A stretch of DNA of 64,000 bases from Penicillus capitatus (Eukaryota > Chlorophyta): the NCBI GenBank assembly GCA_965649825.1, contig OZ287716.1, forward strand, positions 124,001-188,000. The letters run 5' to 3'. The notes under the pieces were generated by a model, which was given only the letters and a program-made list of their open reading frames with translations, was not told the origin of the DNA and ran no database searches. Shown piece by piece: positions 22,451 to 32,515 of this stretch (positions are counted from its first letter, which is position 1; the number at the start of each line of letters is the position of its first letter). The position numbers were made by a program, and so were the translations under genes.

Positions 22451-23719
22451 ATGTCCTATGTCCGCGTGCGTCCTGCATTTGCAGGAGACGGCCGCTACTT
22501 TGTTCGCATGCGTCCGGGCACTCTGAGAGACATTGCTCCTCCGTGCTACACCGAGGAGGAAATCGATCTCTTTGCTGAAGAGAGTTTAGAAGAACAAATT
22601 AACCAAAACTTGGAAGAGAAAAGTGAGGAGGAAGAGATTCGACAAACAGAGCTCTTCTCCAAGTATCTGGACTACAAAGAAACGGAAGGCTACCTTGGAA
22701 ACTTCAGTAATTTTGTGGAAGACTACTTCAACATAAGAGGCGAGGAACTGGACGAAGAAGAACGCCTTCGAAAACGAGAGGATCCTCTACCCAAGACCAG
22801 ATATGATGTCATCATCCAGGCATCGCTGTCCAATCTCGCAAACGAAGACGCTCCCTACGAAACGACACTTGAGAATGATCGAGGCGATCGCGTCGAATCT
22901 GTCGAGCATATCTTGGCTGCATTGGAAGCTTGTGGTGTCGATAATGCAAGAATCGAGATCGAAGGACCGGAAGTCCCCGTCGTCGATGGCTCTTCACTGG
23001 GATGGACCATCGAAATTGAGCGAGCCGGGTTGACCATTGCCGAACGTCAGAAGAAGAAAAGCGAATTCTACATTCGCGCAGCTTTAAAGCCAGACGATAT
23101 CGTAAAGGTTCAGGAAGGAGATGCTTTCGTTATGTTGTTGCCATCGGACAAGATGCAGATCAGCTACGGCATCGATCACACAGAGGAGTGCCTCATCATT
23201 GGCCGCCAGTGGTTTTCGTGGTGTCTCCAGGACGACCAGCACTTTAAACTACATCTTGCGGCGGCGAAGACATACGTCACCCATGTGAATCGTCTGCACG
23301 AAATGCGTTCTGAAGGATACGTGAAGGCAGGATCCGAAGGCGTCGTGATCATCGGCGACGGAGCGGATTGGTATAACGAAGAGCTCCTGTCCTATACTCT
23401 TGACGAACCTGTCCGACACAAGATTCTGGATCTGATTGGAGATCTCTCCCTGTTACAGGAGGATGGCATGGGTGGACTGCCATTTGGACACATCGTTGCT
23501 TACAAAGCCACCCATGCTATGCATCACGCCTTTGCTAAGAAACTCATGGAGCAGTATCGTCAGCACTATGTTCAGTTTGCGCCATTTGACGAAAAAGTGG
23601 AGAAGGAACCGTGTGATGAATCAGAATACGATGACGATGATTTCGATGAGTTCGAAGACGATGAGGAGGAACAGGAGGCGGATTTCAATGACTTGCCCTC
23701 CACTGATAAAGAAGAGTGA
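21893..23719 (+). CDS. lpxC: UDP-3-O-acyl-GlcNAc deacetylase (LpxC)
   Basis: Zinc deacetylase of lipid A-type biosynthesis, second step. One uninterrupted exon, 608 residues from ATG 21893; bacterial LpxC is about 300. Zinc and catalytic elements are present: VEHILAA (about E338 and H339), RHKILDLIGDL (about H509 and D513) and the late histidines in THAMHHA. GGIGLHSGE opens the core. Additions are a 180-residue N-terminal extension (Arg/Ser-rich, then acidic), an acidic insertion of about 75 residues inside domain I (around 230-300) and a 35-residue acidic tail. The first part may be an organelle transit peptide or partly 5' leader, because another frame is also open until about 22290. Substitutions against the duplicated copy are mostly synonymous in this frame from about 22200 on, supporting coding. 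Plants and some algae carry LpxC of endosymbiont origin. Confidence 0.93.
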   Translation: MPSATGSLHIDQIRIDLGCQRRTLSSFRRWSLSRAADEVDTSESPPLLVASIRGRPGDGWILCVIRVASERMKTSRMSRTRAVSFSGQRQSRCRPCHASLSRRSVKRMVEIPRRARTSPIRVANSQNLDVDEPVDEADIVYYEDWEEDIEYEEVRDIDLSEPRPGLLQQTLWRSFLLGGIGLHSGEMSYVRVRPAFAGDGRYFVRMRPGTLRDIAPPCYTEEEIDLFAEESLEEQINQNLEEKSEEEEIRQTELFSKYLDYKETEGYLGNFSNFVEDYFNIRGEELDEEERLRKREDPLPKTRYDVIIQASLSNLANEDAPYETTLENDRGDRVESVEHILAALEACGVDNARIEIEGPEVPVVDGSSLGWTIEIERAGLTIAERQKKKSEFYIRAALKPDDIVKVQEGDAFVMLLPSDKMQISYGIDHTEECLIIGRQWFSWCLQDDQHFKLHLAAAKTYVTHVNRLHEMRSEGYVKAGSEGVVIIGDGADWYNEELLSYTLDEPVRHKILDLIGDLSLLQEDGMGGLPFGHIVAYKATHAMHHAFAKKLMEQYRQHYVQFAPFDEKVEKEPCDESEYDDDDFDEFEDDEEEQEADFNDLPSTDKEE

Positions 23720-24110
23720 GAATTGTAAGATGATGCCTTCATGCAGCGCATCCAATCATTCCATCTCGCCTTCGCCGCGGAAACTTCGTTCTCTGCCTCT
23801 GTTATGTTCTCCCATCTCCACTTCTGCGTCTAAATAACAGGATGGTTCCGTAAGAGGAGGTCTGATGGGGTGTGACTCCTAAAGGTCCCGGTTGAAGGAT
23901 CTCGACGACTTGCTGCAGTTCCTTCTCTGTTTGACGTGCGATTGTTTTCGCACGTACCAACACTTGCCCTGCGACCAAATGGATGGATCTAGGCGCTCGT
24001 CGTAGAACGTTTCCTTACTTGGTGATGGTAGGAGTTGTCGGATCATTGTAGGGCAAACAGAAGAAAAGTCACGTCATTTCATAGCCTTCGACGCTGGCCG
24101 AGAAACAGAA
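23720..24110. other. Intergenic region
   Basis: 391 bp between lpxC and the CHIP gene, both on the plus strand. No convincing coding frame, repeat or RNA gene seen; it presumably holds the lpxC 3' end and the CHIP promoter. Confidence 0.5.
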
Positions 24111-25238
24111 ATGTGGAATAGAATTTGGAAGTCACATTCGAAAGCAAATTCGAATTCTTCAGATGAAGAACCTGTTTTTCGAAGAAGAACGAACCAACCG
24201 ACGCCTCTCGAGATAAGAATCTCAGAAGAATTAAAAAATGAAGGCAATGACCTTTTCAAAAAGGCAAAGTACATTGCAGCCGCTGAGGTCGGCTTTCCCT
24301 TTTTGCCACAACTTCTCACACATCTCACTCTTTTTCAGAAGTACACAGAAGCTATCGCTATTCGGCCGCATTGGGCAGGTGGTCTCAGTCTTGTGTGTTG
24401 AGATGATGCGTGAATTGTGTGTGAATCTTTGACAGTTGCGTTGGTTAATCGAGCAAACTGTTACAAGAGGGTAGGGAATTGGAAGCGGGTAGAGAGTGAC
24501 TGTCGCGAAGCCATCGCAGCTGACTCCCGTTCCATGAAAGTGCGCTACACGTGAGCAACTCTGTTGAGAGATTCCACAAAGGGGCGTTTCGTTAGGCGCA
24601 TTATTTTTTGGGACTGGCCCTCGAAGAACAGCAAGACCACAGCGCTGCACTCGTGCACCTTGAAAAGGCACGTTCCTATCGTCCCCTATTGCCAGATCGT
24701 GAGACCTGCCCATCTACAGTCTTATGATTTGGCTCGTGACAAAGAAGATCAAATAATGGACGAGATATGGAGGACAATTGCACGTGTGAGCTATCGTCAG
24801 TGGGAGAGAGCCGCTCATTTGCGGCATGAACAGGATGCACTGCTGAAGTGCCGATTGATGGCGCTGCTGCACGACGCGCATCGACAAGATCAGTTGGATC
24901 ATCCAGAGGATCCGCATCTCAAACAAAGACAGGAACGCGAAGTCGAGACGCTCGAGAGTCTCTTCTCGCGAGCAGCAGCAGCAGATCGGCCGCAGGAGCT
25001 TCCAAGCTGTTTAACCTGTGTCCTGACAATGGACGTCTTCCGAGATCCCGTGGTTGCTCCCTCGGGTTTCTCCTATGAGAATTCCGTTTTAAAGGAACAT
25101 CTCGAAAGAGTCGGATCGTTTGATCCGGTAACACGCCAACCGATTGACAAAGCAGAGTTGGTGAAGAATCTAAATCTGCGTTCTGCTGCCCAGCTGTATC
25201 TTAAGGAACACCCATGGGCTTGGAAAGAGAGTCTGTAA
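24111..25238 (+). CDS. STUB1: CHIP: TPR and U-box co-chaperone E3 ubiquitin ligase
   Basis: Ubiquitin ligase that binds Hsp70/Hsp90 C-termini through TPR repeats. Five exons. TPR region: ELKNEGNDLFKKAKYIAAAE, then VNRANCYKRVGNWKRVESDC, then AHYFLGLALEEQQDHSAALV. A helical hairpin follows (QIMDEIWRTIARVSYRQW ... EREVETLESLF). The U-box is at the C-terminus: TMDVFRDPVVAPSGFSYENS and LKEHLERVGSFDPVTRQPI. The lengths and order match animal and plant CHIP. The intron ahead of SYDLARDK (24668-24719) starts GC (AAG|GCACGT). The intron before AHYFLG begins right after SMK, restoring the family sequence. The N-terminal 35 residues are Ser/Arg-rich and unusual. Its stop is 19 bp from the convergent SF3B6 stop. 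Confidence 0.9.
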
Positions 25239-25257
25239 TCATCGCCTCTTCTGATCG

Positions 25258-25644
25258 CTAACCCCCTCGACGTTTTTTCGGATGCTGCTCTCCATCGACG
25301 TTGTATTTCCGCTGCATCTTCGAAATCTCTTCCTCTTTGCCAGCAGTCCCGAGTTTCTTCGTCTGTCTGGCAGGATTGAAGTAGAGGACAATGAGGTAAC
25401 GATTCTGGACGTTGAAGCCCGAAAGGTGGTCACATGCGTTTTTGGCATCGTAGATGTCTTCATACACCACATACGCCGTCCCCCGTGTCTCTTTCGTCGT
25501 TCCCAGTCTTATCTGCCGAATGGGCCCATACTTGCCAAAGATGTCGTACAGGTCTTCGGTCGAGATACTAAACGGAAGATTGCGCACATAGAGAGCCCTG
25601 TTCACTTCAGGCGGCAATCGAGCTGTCCGAGTCTTGACGGCCAT
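25258..25644 (-). CDS. SF3B6: Splicing factor SF3B6 (p14)
   Basis: Component of the SF3b complex of U2 snRNP that contacts the branch-point adenosine. Single exon, 128 residues, normal family length. The RRM (about 18-95) has RNP2 ALYVRNLPF and RNP1-equivalent [10 protein letters not shown]; the conserved surroundings [20 protein letters not shown] and [16 protein letters not shown] match p14 closely. The basic tail [11 protein letters not shown] is slightly longer than in animals. It is convergent with the CHIP gene, leaving only 19 bp between stop codons, so the two 3' UTRs must overlap. Confidence 0.95.
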   Translation of the reverse strand: MAVKTRTARLPPEVNRALYVRNLPFSISTEDLYDIFGKYGPIRQIRLGTTKETRGTAYVVYEDIYDAKNACDHLSGFNVQNRYLIVLYFNPARQTKKLGTAGKEEEISKMQRKYNVDGEQHPKKRRGG

Positions 25645-25735
25645 GCGTCCGCGCGACGACGACGACGACGACGATCGCAGGTGGGATGACGATGAATGGA
25701 TTAACAGCTATGAATGGACCATTAATAGTTGTGCC

Positions 25736-26953
25736 CTACTCGACCTTGACCGGAATACGAAAAGACACACAGAGACTGAGATAGACCGTGCAGAGTTGCA
25801 GACAGGCTGACAGCAAACACAACCATCCAAGATACCTCATACCTTTTCGCTCCTTCACACAGTGCTCCGGCATGTAATGCAAGGCATGAGCTGTCATATC
25901 TTTGTCAATGTTTTTCTGTGCGTTCAGCACGTGCTCCGTAAATTCTTGCGCGTATCGATCTCGGCGTTCTCTCGAGTCTTTGCTCATGGAATCGGTATCG
26001 AGACTTAACTGCTCCAGACCTTCTCTGGCTTGCGATACCTTGTCGATAATGCCTTTCGTGCCTTCCATCTGATGGGACAGCGCATTCAATTCATCGAGAT
26101 CCATCTTCTCATATTTTCCCGGAATTGTCGGCATCTGTATCACGCTGATGAGCGCAGTGAGCATGTGTTCGTACTCGTCGGAGGAAAAGGCATGCTCCTT
26201 GTCGTTCTCATCATGCTTTGCAATGCGATCGAGAATGTGTTCTGCTGTGGCCAGCTTCGATTGCAGGCGGATTCGGTCATCGTTGTTCCATCTCTGAACG
26301 GCCTCTGTTGATGTCTCAGGATTCTTCTTGATCTCATTCACAATTTCCAATGCGTGCTGGCGAATGACATTGAGCTTTCTCTTGATGTAGTTGCGCTCGT
26401 GAACAACGTTGTCGCCCGAAGGATTGTCCTTTAAGTACTGGACGGTTTGATCCATCCCAAAATGCACAATCTCGATCGCATCTTCGAGTTCGTTCAGTCG
26501 ATCGTGGACGGAAGAGAAGGTATCATGGTGAGCCAGATTCTGCGTCAGTTCCTCCAGAAAGTTGGTTTTGAGAAAGAGCTCAGAAAAGGCGCAGTCCACA
26601 GAGACCTCTCGCCAGACTTGCCCAGAGAACTGTGTGCATAAGAGGATGCCAAGAATGGCCCCGACGACATGAAAATTAACGAGGTCTCTGTTCTTCTTTG
26701 TGCTTCCTGCGATGCCAATGGCGCCAGCCCCACACAAAACGACTCCGATGACGAGACCCGTTATCAGGAGAGTATCGAAGAGGAACAAGAAAGCGAGCAA
26801 TGCGATCAACACACCGGCCAGCATCTGCCCCGCACAGAAACCAACACACCCCTGAAAGAAAACGCCGGTTTTGTTGTGGCTGGAGGGCTTGAGTGTTCCA
26901 TAGTTCTCGGTGTAAGAAGACCCGCCGTAACCAGTATAGTCTAAACCAGACAT
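25736..26953 (-). CDS. Four-TM membrane protein with long coiled loop, unknown
   Basis: Single exon, 405 residues. Three hydrophobic segments near the N-terminus (about 40-60, 61-83 and 92-109) and one near the C-terminus (about 372-398), with about 260 hydrophilic residues between the third and fourth. The loop is predicted helical and charged (HDRLNELEDAIEIVHFGMD, IRLQSKLATAEHILDRIAKH). A cysteine-bearing stretch (VSVDCAFSELF) follows TM3. The plan resembles tetraspanin or half-prominin topology, but the tetraspanin CCG motif is absent and I recognise no family. The N-terminus is Tyr/Gly-rich (DYTGYGGSSYTENYG), possibly a cytosolic sorting tail. It is divergent from nothing nearby; the helicase lies upstream on the same strand. 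Confidence 0.75.
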   Translation of the reverse strand: MSGLDYTGYGGSSYTENYGTLKPSSHNKTGVFFQGCVGFCAGQMLAGVLIALLAFLFLFDTLLITGLVIGVVLCGAGAIGIAGSTKKNRDLVNFHVVGAILGILLCTQFSGQVWREVSVDCAFSELFLKTNFLEELTQNLAHHDTFSSVHDRLNELEDAIEIVHFGMDQTVQYLKDNPSGDNVVHERNYIKRKLNVIRQHALEIVNEIKKNPETSTEAVQRWNNDDRIRLQSKLATAEHILDRIAKHDENDKEHAFSSDEYEHMLTALISVIQMPTIPGKYEKMDLDELNALSHQMEGTKGIIDKVSQAREGLEQLSLDTDSMSKDSRERRDRYAQEFTEHVLNAQKNIDKDMTAHALHYMPEHCVKERKGMRYLGWLCLLSACLQLCTVYLSLCVSFRIPVKVE

Positions 26954-27332
26954 CTTCTTAGTCGTCGAATGCAGAACTGTCTTCTAAAAGAGAGACGGAT
27001 TTTAGAATGTGGCGGGTGACATTGAACGATACCGAGGAAGTCGATGCGCTGTCCGACGGCTGCTGTGGTCGTCGACGGTTGGACAACTCTTCAGTCCAAT
27101 CGTCTATCCTTTCCAAGCAGATGCCATTGGAGAACGAAGACGAGGTTGATTTCAAGCAATAGTTCTGTTTGGCAAAGATATAGACATCAGTCAGTGCAAA
27201 CACATCTCATCGGGAAAAGGCTCCGCCGTAGAGGGACAAAAGAGACGTATTGATTCAAAGCGTTCGATGGGAGAGACCATCCGGCTAAGAGGGATAGATG
27301 TCGGCATCTCTCTTTGAATGGGCGATCGCCAT
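26954..27332. other. Intergenic region with unplaced open frame
   Basis: 379 bp between the four-TM gene and the helicase stop. The minus strand is open from about 27169 to 26958 (ending KSVSLLEDSSAFDD) after a good acceptor (TTTGCCAAACAG), with Ser/Arg-rich codons. It has no ATG of its own, and I could not join it in frame to the helicase, so it may be part of an unseen small gene or of UTR. Confidence 0.3.
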
Positions 27333-29310
<1,978 letters not shown>

Positions 29311-29340
29311 CGTTTTCCGGTTCGTCCAGAGAAGAATGCA

Positions 29341-29714
29341 AAATGCAAATGAAAGAGATACCGAGATGCCTATGATTCGATCGATCATGACATCGGAAAT
29401 CGGCGATCGCATCATGGCGTCAGCAGAAGCATGTCTCGACGCCTGTTCTGTCGTCGACTGTCCTCGCATACATCGAGATCTGGAAGACCTCTTAGACAAA
29501 GACGCCCTGCTGACACGCTCGAAACAGGCAAAAAGAAAAACGGACAGAAAATCGTCTAAGGCAAAATGTGCATCAGGCTTTGGAAGAAGCACTGAGAGAT
29601 AAGGAAGCATCGAAAGAGATCATGAACGAGGCAAAATCGCTGTAAGCATCATCCCTCTACGATTCATCCCTCAGAAACCTTGGATATGTGGATGTGTGGG
29701 CGGGGAATGATTAG
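29341..29714 (+). CDS. Candidate small coiled-coil protein, disrupted or incompletely joined
   Basis: The plus strand just upstream of the divergent helicase holds two good coding-like pieces in different frames. From ATG 29341 one frame reads MQNANERDTEMP, then IHRDLEDLLDKDALLTRSKQ. After about 29530 another frame reads NVHQALEEALRDKEASKEIM and continues through a 33-bp intron (29642-29674) to end LGYVDVWAGND at 29714. I found no convincing intron that links the two halves, so either an intron with unusual signals, a frameshift or a sequencing error separates them. The function is unknown; the helical, charged content suggests a small complex subunit. Confidence 0.35.
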
Positions 29715-29750
29715 GCGAGAGAAATGGCTGGAAAGCAGAGAACTGTTGAG

Positions 29751-29770
29751 GCAGTGTCATGAGACACTGC
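29751..29770. repeat. Perfect 8-bp stem hairpin
   Basis: GCAGTGTC, a four-base loop ATGA, then GACACTGC. It lies in the 270-bp gap between the small coiled-coil candidate and the carrier gene 3' end. It could be a 3'-end RNA structure of either gene; no function is assigned. Confidence 0.45.
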
Positions 29771-29984
29771 AGAGCTGTCTAGAGGCTCCTATTCTAAAAC
29801 GAGATACATAGCCCTTTCCCGCTTCTGCCTTAGAGGCCTGTGCCCGAGATGATGCTTGAACACAGAGCTTACAGAGATCAACTAATCATCTAAGACAGTG
29901 ATGACTGTCGGTGGGTTTCGTCTTTTGGCAGGTGCAACTGCCATTGCTTCTATGATTCTGACGACATTGGACCTCGGATCTCGG

Positions 29985-31193
29985 TTACTGTTGTGTCGAT
30001 TGACCATTTAACCCTAAGAACTGCTTTGTCCATTCAAACACCAACCAACTCAACCCGGCAGCAGGAGCCAACTTTACAAAGTTTGGCAGAAGACCCTTAT
30101 AGAATCCTCGATATCCTTCTCTCCGAAGAATTTGCCAGGCACAGTCCAGCATATTATTATATTGTCGAGGTGCACCATCCACTCCCTGAGCCTGGAAAAG
30201 CAGAGACAAGCGAAACGTGTGCTATGATGTGACAGGTGGCGTCACCTGCAGTCGTGTCTTAATGAGTGAGCAGGGATAAGAGATGAATTGTGCAAAGGTC
30301 GCAGAGCAGGTACCTGCCGCTACAATCAGCGAAGCTGGTGGCGCATTATTGTGATGACGATTGAGTTGCTCGAAGAGTATTTCGAAACAAGCAATTTCCA
30401 CGCCTGCATATGGAAAAATCCCGACCTGTCGAAAACAGACTCCATCACTCCCATAGGCAAATCATCATTCCATACCATATTTGGCACTAGTCCCCTGTAG
30501 AAAGATATAATTCCTTCGCGCTGATAGATTCTGCTGATGGCGCTGATCAGACCCGTGTACGTACCGTGCGTCGCAGTCGCCAGTCGAGTTTTTACCACTT
30601 CCATGGGATAGATGGTTAACTACAGACAGGGGAGATCTATTGTCTGTTGTTGTCTCAGAAGAGAGCTCTTGATACAATGGACGCACCTGAGCTGCACCTC
30701 CAGCAAGACCTCCACAAATAAACCGTTCGACAGGCAGAATCTCGTCTGGATCCTGTGCGACATATGCCTTCAAGACATCGGTCATAGCAAGCTTAATGGC
30801 CGTTTCTGGAGCAATCTTCACAACGTTGGCTCCATTTCCTTTGAAGCACGCCTTGAAAGAACCTAATCGCCACTCGATCGAGATCTATCTCGATACATTG
30901 TGTGCTGATGCGCACCTTCTGAGTAGATTTTGCGAATGCCCCATCCTATACCTTTGGGTTTGGTTCCATTATCGACTTGTAGTAGCATTTTTAACCGATC
31001 TATGGGCGCAGTTGTTGTGCGGCTGACAGCTCCAGCCAATCCTGTTTCACACCATGTCACGATAACGATCTCCGTAACGGGGAAGTCTAAGACCTCCAGC
31101 TGTCAGTAATCGCACGAATCTCTGTCCATTATTATCATTCTGAAGAGAGCATTCCTGAGCCTCCTCTTGTTTTAATTGCACTGTCGTCGTCAT
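29985..31193 (-). CDS. Mitochondrial carrier (SLC25), SCaMC/ATP-Mg-phosphate-like
   Basis: Inner-membrane transporter with three repeats of the carrier signature: PIDRLKMLLQ, PMEVVKTRLA (written in full as TIYPMEVVKTRLATATHGTY) and YPCSLIKTRLQ. Six exons from ATG 31193 (MTTTVQLKQEEAQEC); introns about 45-65 bp. Other family elements are LLTAGGLAGAVSRTTTAPID, FKGNGANVVKIAPETAIK, GLVPNMVGIFPYAGVEIACF and YKGLLPNFVKLAPAAGLSWL. The GIFPYAG motif and overall pattern fit the ATP-Mg/phosphate (SCaMC) and related nucleotide/CoA carriers. The calcium-binding EF-hand extension of animal SCaMCs is absent, so it is the short form. The substrate is inference. Confidence 0.9.
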
Positions 31194-31453
31194 TCACCAT
31201 TCAATATGAGTCCACTGTGTTAACGGAGAGCTTCTCGAAAGAGCGTCTCTCTCAGGCAAGGCAACAAATTTTTGAAGCAATTCTCGACAAGTGGATAAAT
31301 CGCGTGAGACGGAGAAATCGACAGGGTTCTGGCGAGATAAAGGGTGCAGAGTACCCCGAAGAAAGAACAAATCGACGGCGAACGATGGGCGTCGCGTGCA
31401 GTGAGGCGACGCGAAGATGAGATGATCACATTAAGGCAAAGCGCATCGCAGCT

Positions 31454-32092
31454 ATGTCTCATACAACACGACGAAGTCTATCGCTGTTGGAGACCTTCCG
31501 CCGACAGAGTCTCTCTCCTTGGCGCGCCACAAGCATCTTCGCAGGACACGGATGGCGAAACGCCTCGGCTGTGGCAGAGAGAGAATGCTCCGAAGAGAAA
31601 GAAACTCTCAAACTGGCACCCACAGCTGTCACGGTGTTCTGCATCACCACCGGCTGGCTTTGTGTGAGAACGATCGTCATCGTAGAAGCTTCTGGAACTG
31701 CAAAAAGAGAATCCGGACAGCCTGTTGAGAGTCACTGTGGAGGGTGGAGGATGTTCTGGATTTCAGTATCGTTTCTCGTTAGATGAAAAGCGACAGACAG
31801 ATGATCTGTGAGATGGACTTTGTTGACCCGTATTATCGAAGATAAATCCATTGCGTTGTTTAGGATGTTTAAAGAGGGAGAGGCAAAACTGTTGTGTGAC
31901 AAAGTCTCCTTTCGATTCCTAAAAGGATCGACAGTGGAGTTTGCCGAATCGCTGATGAAATCGGCATTTCAAGTAATGTCTACTGTTTAGCGGATGGACG
32001 AATGCGATGCGGTGCATTGTGTGTAGATTACAGACAATCCGAATTCCGAGACATCATGTGGTTGTGGTACATCGTTCTCGACCAAACGGTAA
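31454..32092 (+). CDS. ISCA2: ISCA2-like mitochondrial iron-sulfur assembly protein
   Basis: A-type scaffold/carrier for 4Fe-4S cluster maturation. Four exons, 31454-31633, 31686-31807, 31864-31972 and 32027-32092, give 158 residues. The N-terminus [20 protein letters not shown] is a typical mitochondrial presequence. The A-type core follows: [54 protein letters not shown], and the C-terminal [15 protein letters not shown]. All three conserved cysteines (one in GGCSG, two in CGCG) are present. No single exon is long, so the gene is easy to miss. SGFQYRF with FLKGSTVEF fits ISCA2 better than ISCA1. It is divergent from the carrier gene, 260 bp away. Confidence 0.9.
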
Positions 32093-32515
32093 TGAACATG
32101 TGTCGATGATCATCACATGTCCCTCCCTTGCTTGTAACAACACTCGAACCAGCATTGCGACCAATACTTCGTCGTGGTGACGACATCGGCGATCTGTGTG
32201 CGAAGTTCGTTATTGTTGGTGATGTGACATGTATCGACAGGCGTGGACAATTTGCTCACTCCACGTCATAGAAAAGATGGAGAAGCATTTCTGCATGAGG
32301 TACATACACACGTTGGTGACATGAAGTCTGATTCACGTGTACACCGACAGACACGTCGAGGAGAGGACATCAAGGCGCTACTGAGATGGTCCAGAATGGC
32401 AGCAATGATTTCCAACTGCTGTCACATCTGGTCTTCGCCATAATGATTGCCATGCATTTGCAATCAGCGTTCTCCGCCATCTTACGCGGTTTCTTTCGGT
32501 CCTCAATATTTTTCA
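32093..32515. other. Intergenic region upstream of MCM2
   Basis: 423 bp between the ISCA2-like and MCM2 genes, same strand. Short open frames only (such as 32243-32443), with no homology or splice logic that I can see. It presumably contains the MCM2 promoter. Confidence 0.45.

Noticed and set aside
23436-23837. 133-codon frame overlapping the lpxC 3' end
   Set aside because: Shadow of the lpxC acidic tail in another frame, with unnatural Met/Arg-rich composition.
31207-31420. Plus-strand frame (KERLSQARQQIFEAILDKWI) ahead of ISCA2
   Set aside because: It has no ATG and its upstream part is antisense to the carrier's first exon. A 40-bp join to a downstream frame is possible, but the result would overlap the ISCA2 start.
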